This document shows, one piece after another, positions 7,939-17,484 of a stretch of DNA of 64,000 bases. The notes under the pieces are model-generated. The model was given only the letters and a program-made list of their open reading frames with translations, had not been told where the DNA came from and did not search any database. Position 1 is the first letter of the stretch; every line of letters begins with the position of its first letter. The position numbers were made by a program, and so were the translations under genes. The stretch is from CAVZVZ01 sp963778895 (GTDB taxonomy: Bacteria; Actinomycetota; Acidimicrobiia; Acidimicrobiales; Acidimicrobilacustridaceae), in assembly GCA_963778895.1 (NCBI GenBank), contig CAVZVZ010000002.1, positions 1 to 64,000 on the forward strand, read 5' to 3'.

Positions 7939-9120
7939 ATGACCGACCTCGCCGCCTACGCGATCGTCGCGGTGGTGGTCGTCGTCACGACGCTTGTCGC
8001 GACGCCGGTCGTTCGCCGGCTCGCCATTCGCATCGGGGCCGTCGTCAAGCCCGACGAGCGTCGCGTGCACGAGCGCGCGACGCCCACGCTCGGCGGCCTG
8101 GCCATGCTCGTCGGTGTCTTCGCGGGGATGCTCACGGCATGGCAGCTCGACGCGTTCGACGAGATCTTCTCGGGGAGCACCGAGCCGCTCGGCATCGTGA
8201 TCGCGGCCACGCTGATCGTCATCGTCGGGGCCGTAGACGATCTCCGTGAGGTCTCGGCACCGGCCAAGTTGGCAGGGATGGTGCTCGCGGCGAGCGTGCT
8301 GGTGATCGGCGGTACCAGCATCTTGGTGTTGCGCATTCCGTTCCAGGGCACGTTCCTGCTGTCCGCGGATTGGAGCTATCTGATCAGCGTGATCTGGGTG
8401 GTCGGTATGGCGAACGCGATCAACTTCATCGACGGTCTCGACGGCCTGGCCGCCGGCATCGTGGGTATCGCGGCGGCCGCGTTCTTCCTGTACTCGATGC
8501 AGTTGGCCGACGCGGGGCTGTTGCAGGAGGGCAACGCCGGTCCACTCGTCGCGGTGATCGTGCTCGCGATCTGCGTCGGGTTCCTGCCCTTCAACGTGCA
8601 TCCGGCGCGCATCTTCATGGGTGACTGCGGGGCGCTGCTGCTCGGGTTGTTGATGGCGGCGTCGACGATGGTCATCGGCGGACGCACCGATCAACCGTTC
8701 AGTGGTCAGTCGTTCTTCTTCTACGCACCGCTGCTGATCCCGCTGCTGGTTCTCGCGGTGCCGATCGTCGACACGTTGTTCGCGATCGTGCGCCGCGCGC
8801 GGAAGCGCCAGGGAGTGGCCACCGCGGACAAGGACCATCTGCATCACCGGCTGATGCGACTCGGTCACGGTCACTGGCGGAGCGTGCTGATCCTGTGGGC
8901 CTGGACCGCGCTGCTCTCCGGCTTCGTTCTGTACCCGACGATCACGGGACGCGGCAACGGCATCGTGCCGATCGGGATCCTGGCGCTCGGTCTGTTGTTG
9001 TTCACGGTCCTGCACCCGACGCTGAGGCGTCGACCCGACACCGAGCCCGCGGTGAACGATGAGGCGGAGGCGGACGCCGACGTCGTCGACCTCGCGCAAC
9101 GGAGAGCCTCCGGGAGCTGA
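7939..9120 (+). CDS. WecA/TagO-like undecaprenyl-phosphate sugar-1-phosphate transferase
   Basis: This polytopic membrane protein (393 residues, about 10 hydrophobic segments) belongs to the MraY/WecA/TagO superfamily. These enzymes move a sugar-1-phosphate from a UDP-sugar to a polyprenyl phosphate. Conserved acidic loops are visible: VGAVDDLREVS, NAINFIDGLDGLAAGI and FMGDCGALLLG. The cytoplasmic histidine motif is KDHLHHRLMRLG. The HHRL form and the position before the atp operon match actinobacterial Rfe/WecA rather than MraY. The C-terminal 40 residues are hydrophilic. UDP-GlcNAc as donor is the likeliest inference. Confidence 0.88.
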   Translation: MTDLAAYAIVAVVVVVTTLVATPVVRRLAIRIGAVVKPDERRVHERATPTLGGLAMLVGVFAGMLTAWQLDAFDEIFSGSTEPLGIVIAATLIVIVGAVDDLREVSAPAKLAGMVLAASVLVIGGTSILVLRIPFQGTFLLSADWSYLISVIWVVGMANAINFIDGLDGLAAGIVGIAAAAFFLYSMQLADAGLLQEGNAGPLVAVIVLAICVGFLPFNVHPARIFMGDCGALLLGLLMAASTMVIGGRTDQPFSGQSFFFYAPLLIPLLVLAVPIVDTLFAIVRRARKRQGVATADKDHLHHRLMRLGHGHWRSVLILWAWTALLSGFVLYPTITGRGNGIVPIGILALGLLLFTVLHPTLRRRPDTEPAVNDEAEADADVVDLAQRRASGS

Positions 9121-9215
9121 CCCCCTGCCCGAACTTGCGTGCCACCGACCCCCATCGGGTCCGGCTGCCACGCAGGTTTGGTGGGGTTGGCTGCGGTCGC
9201 TAGCCTGCGGCGGCG

Positions 9216-9235
9216 AATTCGCGAGGGGGCGAATT
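9216..9235. promoter_or_regulatory. Inverted repeat in the atp operon leader
   Basis: AATTCGC and GCGAATT form perfect 7-bp arms separated by six bases, in the 181-bp gap between the WecA-like gene and the first ATP-synthase accessory gene. It could be a protein site or a weak hairpin ending the upstream transcript. A possible promoter (TTGCGG, 16 bp, GATAGT) follows at about 9235-9262. Confidence 0.35.
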
Positions 9236-9301
9236 TGCGGTTTCTGGGAGGCTGCGGATAGTTTGAGAACACCTTCACAAGCTCCCGCGGTAGGGGTTGA
9301 G

Positions 9302-9595
9302 ATGGACGTTTCGCAAGGGCGCGAACTCAGCGATGGCATGCACCGAAGCACCGGCTCGTTCGAGTTGGTCTTGAGTCCACTGCTGCTGGGTTTGGTGGGC
9401 CTCGTCCTCGACCGCTGGCTCGGGACCACACCACTTCTGATCGTGATCCTGGCCTTCGTTGGCCTGGTCGGAGCCTCCGTGAACCTGTATTTCGGCTACA
9501 AGCACCAGATGGACGAGCACGAGGCCAACGCGCCCTGGCGCCGGCCGGCGTCCTCGGTCCACGAGGGGCCTGACGAGGGAGCTCGCCATGGGTGA
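9302..9595 (+). CDS. AtpZ/AtpI-like small membrane protein of the ATP synthase operon
   Basis: The 97-residue protein has two hydrophobic helices (LVLSPLLLGLVGLVLDRWLG and LLIVILAFVGLVGASVNLYFGY) in a hairpin. That layout and the position first in the atp operon match AtpZ/AtpI-type factors involved in rotor assembly or magnesium supply. The ATG at 9302 gives this form; codons upstream do not resemble the family. The 3' end overlaps the start of the next gene by 8 bp, indicating translational coupling. Confidence 0.72.
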   Translation: MDVSQGRELSDGMHRSTGSFELVLSPLLLGLVGLVLDRWLGTTPLLIVILAFVGLVGASVNLYFGYKHQMDEHEANAPWRRPASSVHEGPDEGARHG

Positions 9596-10052
9596 GGTCA
9601 TGACCGCCCGGGTCGAGGGCCCCGCACCCGAAGGGCAACTCGTTCGGGACATGCTCAAGCGCGCCGCCTGGACGGCCCCCGTGCTGGTGCTGGTGTTCGG
9701 CCTGATCTGGGGCGTGCCCGGGGCCTTGTCGACGGCCTACGCCGTCGCCCTCGTGTGCGTGAACTTCGTTCTGGCCGCCACGCTCGACGCGTGGGCGGCT
9801 CGCATCTCGGTCGCCATGCTCGGCGCGGCCGCGATGTTCGGTTTCCTGATGCGACTCGGGCTCATCTTCGCCGCCGTGTTGCTCGTCAGGAACGCCTGGT
9901 GGGTCGAGCTGGTGCCGCTCGGCATCACGCTCATCGTCACCCACCTCGGCCTGTTGTTCTGGGAGATGAAGTACGTCTCCGCCTCGCTCGCTTATCCAGG
10001 GCTCAAGCCGGAGCTGGTTGAGCCGAAGTCCAAGGAGTCAGCCAAGCCGTGA
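9588..10052 (+). CDS. atpI: ATP synthase subunit I-like protein
   Basis: The 154-residue protein has about four transmembrane segments beginning near residue 25 (WTAPVLVLVFGLIWGVPGAL) and ending at ELVPLGITLIVTHLGLLFW. It has the size, hydropathy and position of the actinobacterial ATP synthase protein I, an accessory factor for c-ring assembly. It overlaps both the preceding gene and atpB (atpB GTG at 10049, TGA here at 10050-10052). Sequence conservation in this family is low, so the call rests mostly on topology and context. Confidence 0.68.
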   Translation: MGEVMTARVEGPAPEGQLVRDMLKRAAWTAPVLVLVFGLIWGVPGALSTAYAVALVCVNFVLAATLDAWAARISVAMLGAAAMFGFLMRLGLIFAAVLLVRNAWWVELVPLGITLIVTHLGLLFWEMKYVSASLAYPGLKPELVEPKSKESAKP

Positions 10053-10811
10053 TCCTCGGCCTCGAATTCCCACCCATCGAGAACATCGTCGAGTGGCCGA
10101 ACTTCGTCGGCAGCGGTTGGTACGGGTTCAACAAGATCGCGCTGATCAACGTGATCGCCGTGCTGGCCACCACGATCCTGTTCGTGCTGCGGTCGCAAGG
10201 GTGCGCTCGTGCCGAAGGGGGCGCAGAACCTCGCCGAGTCATCGGTGGGCTTCATCCAAGAGGGCGTCATCATGCAGGCCATCGGGCCCGACGGGCTGCG
10301 GTACCTGCCCTACCTGGCCAGCCTCTTCTTCTTCATCCTGATCGGCAACCTGTTCGAGATCATCCCGTTCTTCCACATGCCGGCCAACGCCCGCATGGCG
10401 AACCCGTTGATCCTCGCCCTCATCACCTGGGTGTTCTTCATCGCCGTCGGCGTGAAGCATCAGGGCCCGCTGAAGTACTTGAAGAGCTCGCTGTTCCCTC
10501 CGGGCGTTCCCTGGCCGCTGTACTTCTTGGTCGTCCCGATCGAGTTCTTGTCGACCTTCATCATCCGGCCGTTCTCCTTGGCGGTCCGGCTCTTCGCCAA
10601 CATGCTCGCCGGGCACATCCTGCTCGTGACCTTCAGCGTGTTGTGCATCGCGCTCTTCACGGCGTCGCTGCTCGTCATCGTTCTGCCGTTCTCGTTCTTC
10701 ATGCTCGTCGCCCTCACCGGCTTCGAGCTGATGGTGGCCTTCTTGCAGGCCTACATCTTCACGATCCTGGCGGCCGTCTACATCGGCGGCGCCCTGCACC
10801 CAGACCACTGA
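10049..10811 (+). CDS. atpB: ATP synthase Fo subunit a (frameshifted)
   Basis: Subunit a forms the stator half-channels that carry protons past the c-ring. The first about 48 codons (GLEFPPIENIVEWPNF) and the rest from VPKGAQNLAESSVGF onward are in different frames. One extra base near 10194 explains this. The essential arginine region is present as PIEFLSTFIIRPFSLAVRLF, followed by FANMLAGHILLV. The C-terminus ends in helix TILAAVYIGGALHPDH. The gene overlaps atpI and is followed after 55 bp by atpE. The break sits between conserved residues, so an assembly error is more likely than real inactivation. Confidence 0.9.
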
Positions 10812-10866
10812 GCATCCCGACCACAGATCTTCCGGCCCGAAACACATACACAGGAGAAATGACCAC

Positions 10867-11145
10867 ATGAGCACGATCGGTGTTCTCGCCCAGCAGGCAG
10901 TTTCCTCGACGCCTGACGAACTCAAGGCCCAAGCCGGCGCGAGCGGCGCCGGTTTCGCCTACGGCCTCGCCGCCATCGGCCCCGGCATCGGCATCGGCTA
11001 CCTCGTCGGTCAATCGGTGCAGGCGATGGCTCGCCAGCCCGAAGCCGCCGGCATGGTGCGTACGACGATGTTCCTCGGTATCGCGTTCACCGAGGCGCTG
11101 GCCCTCATCGGCTTCGTCGTGTTCATCCTTCTCAAGTTCGTCTGA
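10867..11145 (+). CDS. atpE: ATP synthase Fo subunit c
   Basis: The 92-residue proteolipid forms the rotating c-ring. It has a non-conserved N-terminus of about 25 residues, helix 1 with the glycine pattern GLAAIGPGIGIGYLVG, the polar loop ARQPEA, and helix 2 with the ion-binding glutamate in FTEALALIG. No Ser or Thr follows the Glu, so proton rather than sodium coupling is likely. A clear AGGAG ribosome-binding site is 10 bp upstream of the ATG, in keeping with the high expression subunit c needs. Confidence 0.96.
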   Translation: MSTIGVLAQQAVSSTPDELKAQAGASGAGFAYGLAAIGPGIGIGYLVGQSVQAMARQPEAAGMVRTTMFLGIAFTEALALIGFVVFILLKFV

Positions 11146-11205
11146 TCATCCGCGACGCCTAACTGCCGTCACCTAACGAGCCACTAACAACACAAGGAGC
11201 CAGGC

Positions 11206-11776
11206 GTGGAAATCGTCCTCGCCGATTTCTTCCAGACCGAGCCTGTTGCGGTGCAGCAGGCCGTCACCGCGGAGAAGCCGAGCAACCCGATCCTGCCGAT
11301 CGCGAACGAGATGTTCTGGGGCGGTCTGACCTTCGCGGTGCTGTGGGCACTCATGAAGTGGGTGCTCCTGCCCCCGATCACACGCTCGATGACGCAGCGC
11401 GCGGCCAAGGTGCGGGAAGACCTCGAAACCGCGGACTCCACCAGCGCGAAGGCCGACGCCGAGTTGCGCAACTACGAGGCCAGCTTGCAGAGCGCCAAGT
11501 CCGAGGCCGTGCGCATCATCGAAGACGCGCGCACGAGCGCCGACGGGGAGCGCAAAGAGGTCGTCTCCGTGGCCGAGGCCGAAGCCGCGGCGGTACGGGC
11601 CGAAGCCGCTCGCGAGGTGGCCGAGGCCAAGGACCGCGCCAAAACAGAGCTTCGACAGAGCGTGGCCGACCGTTGCGATCCAAGCCGCGGAAGCCGTGGT
11701 GCAAAAGCCGCTCGATCGTGGGGCGGCGATGGAGACCATCGATGACTACGTCAACCGCGCCGGTTCCCAGAACTGA
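11206..11776 (+). CDS. atpF: ATP synthase Fo subunit b, first copy (frameshifted)
   Basis: Subunit b forms the peripheral stalk. After a short N-terminus there is one membrane helix (FWGGLTFAVLWALMKWVLLP), then a long alanine- and glutamate-rich coiled coil. The reading frame breaks near 11671. After dropping one base it continues as VAIQAAEAVVQKPLDRGA and ends NRAGSQN with a TGA at 11774-11776. The GTG start at 11206 has AAGGAG upstream. A second b-type gene follows directly, so this operon encodes a b/b' heterodimeric stalk or two homologous b chains. Confidence 0.88.
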
Positions 11777-11805
11777 CGCCGAGAACCTGAGAGAGAGCGC
11801 AGGAC

Positions 11806-12362
11806 ATGCACAACCTGCTGTTGTTCGCCGCTGAGGCCGGACACGAAGGCAACGGGGCGATCCTCCCGCATGACATCAACGAGGTCATCTGGGGATCGAT
11901 CGCGTTCTTCATCGTGGCCGGGCTGATCATCTGGAAGGGTGGCCCGGCGATCAAGAACATGTGGAACGGCCGGATCGACCGGCTGCGCAAGGAGCTCGAC
12001 GACGCGGCCGGCGCTCGGGCCGAGGCCGAGTCCAAGTTGGGCACTGTCGAGCAGCGGATCGCCCACGCCGACCAGGAGCGGGCGCGGATCCGCGCCGAGG
12101 CCGACCAAACGGCGGGTTCGTTGAAATCGCAGATCGCCGAGCGCGCCCAGCACGAAGCGGAGGAGATTCGCCAGCGGGCCGTGACCGACGCCGAGAACGT
12201 CGAAGGCCCAGGCCGGCGCCGATCTGCGAGGCCGAGCTGGCGCGGCTCGCGGTGGGCGCCGCCGAACAGGTGGTCACGAAGAACCTGGACACTGCGACGC
12301 AGCGTCAGTTGATCGAGACCTACATCACCAAGGTCGGCAGTGGCGGGGGGAGCGCAGTATGA
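11806..12362 (+). CDS. ATP synthase Fo subunit b, second copy (two frameshifts)
   Basis: A second peripheral-stalk subunit: a membrane helix (VIWGSIAFFIVAGLIIW) at about residues 27-43, then a charged coiled coil. Two +1 shifts, near 12202 and 12229, interrupt it. With both removed the sequence reads through KAQAGADLRAELARLAVGA and ends ETYITKVGSGGGSAV. Its TGA (12360-12362) overlaps the ATG of atpH. Its sequence differs clearly from the first copy, so this is not a recent duplication. Which copy is b and which b' cannot be told by eye. Confidence 0.85.
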
Positions 12363-12883
12363 GCGAGCGCGAGAAGCTGTACGCCGAGGCGTTCCTCAAC
12401 GTGCTCGCGGCCGAAGGCCACATCAACGAGTGCCAGGACGAGTTGTTCCGCTTGGCCAAGATCATCGAGGCCAACGACGAGCTGCGGCAGTCCCTGACGG
12501 ATCCCCACGTCCCCGCGGCGCGGCGTCAGCAGATCATCGAGGACCTGCTCGACGGTAAGGCGAGCACGACCACGATCGGGCTGGTGTCGATGCTCACCGC
12601 GACGGGTCGCATCCGGGAGCTCGGCGAGATCGTGGATCGGCTGCTCGAGCTCACCGCATCGGCCGGCAACCGTTTCGTGGCCGAGGTGCGCTCGGCCGTC
12701 GATCTCGACGACGACCAGAAGCAGCGGCTCGCGGCATCGCTCCGCAAGGCGACGGGCAAGGACGTCGACGTCGTCGTCGTGATCGATCCCAGTGTGATGG
12801 GTGGTGTCGTGACCCAGATCGGCGACACCGTCATCGATGGTTCGGTGCGGGCCCGTCTCAGCAAACTTCGCGAATCGTTCTGA
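12359..12883 (+). CDS. atpH: ATP synthase F1 subunit delta
   Basis: Delta joins the peripheral stalk to the top of the alpha/beta hexamer. The 174-residue length is normal. The N-terminal domain (YAEAFLNVLAAEGHINECQD) and the conserved C-terminal DPSVMGGVVTQIGDTVIDGS, ending ARLSKLRESF, are typical. It is separate from the b subunits, unlike the b-delta fusion of mycobacteria. It overlaps the second b gene by 4 bp. No frame break is seen. Confidence 0.94.
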   Translation: MSEREKLYAEAFLNVLAAEGHINECQDELFRLAKIIEANDELRQSLTDPHVPAARRQQIIEDLLDGKASTTTIGLVSMLTATGRIRELGEIVDRLLELTASAGNRFVAEVRSAVDLDDDQKQRLAASLRKATGKDVDVVVVIDPSVMGGVVTQIGDTVIDGSVRARLSKLRESF

Positions 12884-12941
12884 GTGCCAGTACAGACCGA
12901 GACCAGATCAACCCGAGAGAGATCGACCAAAAGAGATCAAC

Positions 12942-14589
12942 ATGGCTGAACTGACCATCAACACCGCCGACATCACGGCCGCCCTGCAGAAGAACCTGTC
13001 GGGCCTCGACGCCGACCTGGAGACCAAGACGGTCGGCCGGGTGCTCGAGGTCGGTGACGGCATCGCCCGCGTGTCCGGGTTGCCCGACGCCGCCGTGAAC
13101 GAGCTCCTCGAGTTCGAGGGCGGAACCGTGGGCCTCGCCCTCAATCTCGACGAGGACTCGATCGGCGCGGTCGTCGCTCGGCGACGGCGAGTCCGCCGCC
13201 GGGATCGAGGAAGGGTCGTCGGTTCGAGCGACGGGACGCATTCTTTCGGTGCCGGTCGGCGATGCACTGCTCGGACGCGTGGTCAACGCGCTGGGTGTGC
13301 CGATCGACGGTCGTGGCCCCGTGGTCGGAGCCGAGTTGCGCCGCATGGAGATCCAGGCGCCCGGCATCACCGGTCGCCAGCCCGTGCACGAGCCGATGCA
13401 GACGGGCATCAAGGCGATCGACGCCATGACACCGATCGGTCGCGGTCAGCGCGAACTGGTCATCGGCGACCGCAAGACCGGCAAGACCACGGTCTGCATC
13501 GACACGATCCTGAACCAGAAGGGTCAGGGCGTGAAGTGCATCTACGTGGCGATCGGGCAGAAGGGCTCGACGATCGCGCAGACGGTCACCACGCTCACCG
13601 AGCACGGCGCGATGGAGTACACGGTCGTGGTGGCCGCGCCGGCGTCCGATCCGGCGCCCTTCAAGTACCTCGCTCCCTACGGCGGCTGCGCCATGGGCAT
13701 GCACTGGATGGAGAACGGCGAGCACGCGCTCATCGTGTACGACGACTTGTCGAAGCAGGCCGAGGCCTACCGCCAGCTGTCGTTGTTGCTACGCCGGCCG
13801 CCGGGTCGCGAGGCCTACCCCGGCGACGTGTTCTACCTCCACAGCCGTTTGCTCGAGCGTGCCGCCAAGCTGTCCGACGATCGTGGTGCGGGTTCGATGA
13901 CCGCGCTGCCGGTCATCGAGACCAAGGCCGGCGACGTGTCGGCCTACATCCCGACCAACGTGATCTCGATCACCGACGGTCAGGTGTACCTGGTCGACGA
14001 CCTCTTCAAGTCGGGTGTGCGACCCGCCGTCGACGTGGGCATCTCCGTGTCCCGCGTCGGTGGCGCGGCGCAGATCAAGGCCATGAAGAAGGTGTCGGGC
14101 ACCTTGAAGCTCGACCTGGCCCAGTTCCGCGAGCTCGAGGCCTTCGCCACCTTCGGCTCCGAGCTCGACAAGGTGTCGGCCGCGCAGCTCGAGCGTGGGT
14201 ACCGGTTGACCGAGCTGCTGAAGCAGGGCCTCAACTCGCCGATGTCGGTCGAGGAGCAGGTCGTGGTGATCTTCGCCGGTACCAACGGCTACGTCGACGA
14301 CATCCCGATCGAGGACGTGAAGCGGTTCGAGTCGGACCTGCTCTCGTTCGTTCGTGGCCGCCATCCGCAGATCCTCGATCACATCCGCACGACGGGCGAC
14401 GTGCCCGAAGGCGACGCGCTCGAGAAGGCCGTCGCCACGTTCAAGGACGAGTTCGTCTCGTCCGAAGCCGAGCGCAGCGGAGCCGAGCCCGGCGCCCAGG
14501 CCCAGGCCGACGCCGAGATCGTGGCCGCCGGCGGGCGCGCCGAAGCGACATTGCCCGAAGACGAGACCCACCGCCCCGAGGACGACTGA
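12942..14589 (+). CDS. atpA: ATP synthase F1 subunit alpha (frameshifted)
   Basis: Alpha carries the non-catalytic nucleotide sites of F1. The N-terminus (MAELTINTADITAAL) starts at 12942. After DEDSIGAVV the frame shifts by +1 at about 13176 and then reads LGDGESAAGIEEGSS. Mycobacterial alpha is contiguous here (GAVxxGD), so one extra base is the simplest explanation. The Walker A is GDRKTGKTT (about residue 175) and the alpha signature is readable downstream. The C-terminus has an acidic tail of about 40 residues (EDETHRPEDD). It ends 3 bp before atpG. Confidence 0.94.
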
Positions 14590-14592
14590 CCG

Positions 14593-15573
14593 ATGGCAGG
14601 AGGCCAGGAGCGCGCGCTCCGTCGACGCATCAAGAGCATCGACTCCACCAAGAAGATCACGCGCGCCATGGAGCTCATCTCGGCCACGCGCGTCGTCAAG
14701 GCGCAGGACCGAGCGGCGGCCTCACGGCCGTACGCGCACGAGATCACGTCGGTCATCCTCGATCTGGTGAAGGTCGGCGCGGCCAAGGAGAGCCTCCTGC
14801 TCCAGGACCACCCGGACGCGAACAAGGCGGCGTTCGTGGTGATCTCGAGCGATCGAGGACTGTGCGGTGCCTACAACAGCACGGTGATCCGCATGGTCGA
14901 GCGCGAGTTGCAGGCCCGGCGGTCCGAAGGTCTCGACTATTCGCTCATCGTCGTGGGCGGCAAGGCCGCAGACCTACTTCCGGTTCCGGAACTACCGCAT
15001 CGACGCCTCGTTCCCGGATGTGACCGATCAGCCCACGTACGAGCAGGCCCGCGCCGATCGCCCAGGCGATCCGCGAACCGTTCGAGAACGGCGAGTTCGT
15101 GTCGGTCGACCTGGCGTATTGGCGCTTCCTGTCGGCCGGCTCGCAGGAGGCCGTGCTGCGGCGATTCCTGCCCCTCGAGGTCGAAGAGGACGAATCGGCC
15201 GACGCGCTCACCGCCGACCTCGAATACGAGCCGTCGCCGACGCGTGATCCTCAACGAGTTGCTGCCGCGCTACGTCGAGTCACGCGTCTACTCGGCCCTG
15301 CTCGAGGCGTCGGCGTCGGAGCACGCCGCTCGTCAGCGCGCGATGAAGGCCGCGACCGACAACGCCGAGGAACTGAAGACCACGCTCACTCGCGTGATGA
15401 ACCGCGCCCGCCAGGACGCCATCACCACCGAGATCATGGAGATCGTCAGCGGTGCCGAAGCACTGAAGCAGGACAAGGGCGACAAGGAGGACTTGCTCCT
15501 CGAGCACTGTTTCCCGGATCACCTCTTCGACCAACATCTCGACCGCACCGACGCGACTCGCTCGCGGCACTGA
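14593..15573 (+). CDS. atpG: ATP synthase F1 subunit gamma (three frameshifts)
   Basis: Gamma is the central rotor shaft. The N-terminal helix (RIKSIDSTKKITRAMELISA) and C-terminal helix (DNAEELKTTLTRVMNRARQD) are in the same frame. The middle is displaced by three successive +1 shifts near 14968, 15056 and 15240, which together restore frame. Removing one base at each gives continuous homologous sequence: TYFRFRNYRIDASFPDVTD, then AIAQAIREPFENGEFVS, then RVILNELLPRYVESRVYSAL. The C-terminal 30 residues (DKEDLLLEHCFPDHLF onward) extend beyond the usual gamma end. Confidence 0.92.
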   Translation: MAGGQERALRRRIKSIDSTKKITRAMELISATRVVKAQDRAAASRPYAHEITSVILDLVKVGAAKESLLLQDHPDANKAAFVVISSDRGLCGAYNSTVIRMVERELQARRSEGLDYSLIVVGGKAADLLPVPELPHRRLVPGCDRSAHVRAGPRRSPRRSANRSRTASSCRSTWRIGASCRPARRRPCCGDSCPSRSKRTNRPTRSPPTSNTSRRRRVILNELLPRYVESRVYSALLEASASEHAARQRAMKAATDNAEELKTTLTRVMNRARQDAITTEIMEIVSGAEALKQDKGDKEDLLLEHCFPDHLFDQHLDRTDATRSRH

Positions 15574-15609
15574 CGCCGACGCAACGCCAGCACAGGAGAA
15601 AGCTGCAAC

Positions 15610-17063
15610 ATGACCGTCACCGAGAACCCGAGCACGACCGGGCCAGAACTGAAGGACGGCCGAGTCGTCGCCATCGCCGGTCCGGTGGTCGACGTCGAGT
15701 TCCCGCGCGGCTCGCTGCCCGAGATCAACACCGCGCTCGAGTTCACCGTGAAGGTCGAGGGTGAGGACATCAAGGTCGTCGTGGCCGAGGTCGCCCAGCA
15801 GATCGGTGACAGTCGGGTGCGCATCGTCTGCATGAAGCCGACCGACGGTCTGACCCGCGGCACGCTCGTGCGCAACAGCGGTCGAGGCATCTCGGTCCCG
15901 GTCGGCGACGCGACGCTCGGTCACGTGTTCAACGTCATCGGCGAGCCGCTCGACACCGCCGAGATCGGCGGCCTCGGCGAACGCTGGGACATCCACCGCG
16001 AGGCGCCGGCGTTCGAGGACCTCACGCCCGAAGGCCGAGATGTTCCCCACGGGCATCAAGGTCATCGACCTGCTCACGCCGTACCTCCGCGGCGGCAAGA
16101 TCGGCCTGTTCGGCGGCGCCGGCGTCGGCAAGACGGTGCTGATCCAGGAGATGATCAACCGCGTCGCCACCCAGCACGGTGGTGTGTCGGTGTTCGCCGG
16201 TGTCGGCGAGCGCACCCGTGAGGGCACCGACCTCTGGCTCGAGATGCAGGAGTCGGGCGTCATCGAGAAAGCCGCGTTGGTCTACGGCCAGATGGATGAG
16301 CCGCCGGGCGTGCGTCTGCGCGTCGCGCTGTCGGCGCTGACGATGGCCGAGTACTTCCGTGACGTTCAGGGCCAGGACGTGTTGCTGTTCGTCGACAACA
16401 TCTTCCGGTTCGTGCAGGCCGGCTCCGAGGTGTCGACGCTGCTCGGCCGCATGCCATCGGCCGTGGGGTACCAGCCGACGCTCGCCGACGAGATGGGGGA
16501 GTTGCAGGAGCGCATCACCTCGACCCGCAAGGGCTCGATCACGTCGTTGCAGGCGGTGTACGTGCCGGCGGACGACTACACCGACCCCGCACCGTTCACG
16601 ACCTTCACGCACCTCGATGCGACCACCGAGCTGTCTCGCCAGATCGCGTCGCTCGGCATCTATCCCGCGGTGGATCCGTTGGCGTCGACGTCGATCGATC
16701 CTCGCGCCGGAGATCGTCGGCGATCGCCACTACAACGTCGCTCGTCGCGTGCAGGAAGTGCTGCAGCGCTACAAGGAGCTGCAGGACATCATCGCCATCC
16801 TCGGTCTCGACGAGCTCTCCGAAGAGGACCGCATCACCGTCGACCGGGCCCGCAAGGTTCAGCGGTTCCTGTCGCAGCCCTTCAACGTGGGCGAGGTCTT
16901 CACCGGTCTCAAGGGCGTGACGGTTTCGGTCGAGGACACAGTGCGTCGTTCGAGGCGCTCGTCGAGCGGCGAGCTCGATGACCTGCCCGAGCAGGCCTTC
17001 CTCAACGTGGGTGACGCCGACACGGCTCGCGCCAAGGCCCGCGACCTCGAGAAGAACGCCTGA
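15610..17063 (+). CDS. atpD: ATP synthase F1 subunit beta (four frame breaks)
   Basis: Beta holds the catalytic sites. The Walker A is GGAGVGKTV at about residue 167 and Walker B is DVLLFVDNIFRFVQAG. Extra bases near 16030, 16697 and 16964 and one missing base near 16945 disrupt the frame. Corrected, the sequence reads EDLTPKAEMFPTGIKVIDLL and LAPEIVGDRHYNVARRVQ, both equal in length to other beta subunits. This argues for true one-base insertions in the assembly. The C-terminus is LPEQAFLNVGDADTARAKA. The TGA overlaps the ATG of atpC. Confidence 0.95.
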
Positions 17064-17458
17064 TGCCGTTGCACGTCGAGCTCGTCTCGCCGGAGAGGAC
17101 GCTGCTGTCGGCCGACGCCATCATGGTGCAGGCGCGCACGCTCGGCGGTGGCGACATCGCATTCCTGCCCGGTCACGCGCCGTTCATCGGGGCACTCGAC
17201 ACCTGGACAGTGACCGTGCGCGGCACCGACGGCAGCGATGTCGTCGCCGCGGTGCACGGTGGCTTCATCGAGGTGAGCGACGACAACGTCAAGATCCTGT
17301 CGGATTTGGCGGAGCTGGCCGACCAGATCGATCTCGACCGCGCTCGGCAGGCTGCCGATGACGCCGAGGCCAAGCTGCGTCAGGGCGAGGATGCCGAAGC
17401 CGAGGTCGAGTTGCGCCGGGCCCATGCCCGCCTCCGCGCCGCCGGCCAGACCGTCTGA
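17063..17458 (+). CDS. atpC: ATP synthase F1 subunit epsilon
   Basis: Epsilon sits on the rotor and can inhibit hydrolysis. The 131-residue product has the N-terminal beta-sandwich (HVELVSPERTLLSADAIMV, then GDIAFLPGHAPFIGAL) and the C-terminal helical hairpin (DLDRARQAADDAEAKLRQ). It overlaps atpD by one base (TGATG) and is the last gene of the operon. A 7-bp inverted repeat covers its stop codon. Confidence 0.94.
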   Translation: MPLHVELVSPERTLLSADAIMVQARTLGGGDIAFLPGHAPFIGALDTWTVTVRGTDGSDVVAAVHGGFIEVSDDNVKILSDLAELADQIDLDRARQAADDAEAKLRQGEDAEAEVELRRAHARLRAAGQTV

Positions 17459-17484
17459 CCACGGGGTCGCGCGGTCCGTCAGAC
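17453..17484. terminator. Possible bidirectional terminator after atpC
   Basis: GTCTGAC and GTCAGAC are perfect 7-bp arms 18 bases apart, covering the stop codons of atpC and the convergent PPK2 gene. The internal GACC/GGTC can pair further. No U-tract is present, so the call is weak. Confidence 0.35.

Noticed and set aside
9156..9175. Possible hairpin CGTGCC...GGCTGCCACG in the atp leader
   Set aside because: Pairing is short and interrupted. The 9216-9235 repeat is the stronger structure.
7720..9429. Long antisense open frame over the WecA-like gene
   Set aside because: Its composition (Arg, Asp, Gln, His-rich, no motifs) is the typical shadow of a GC-rich gene on the other strand.
10049..17063. 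Programmed ribosomal frameshifting in the ATP synthase genes
   Set aside because: The breaks affect nearly every subunit, three times within atpG, with no slippery heptamer or downstream structure in common. Error in the sequence is far simpler.
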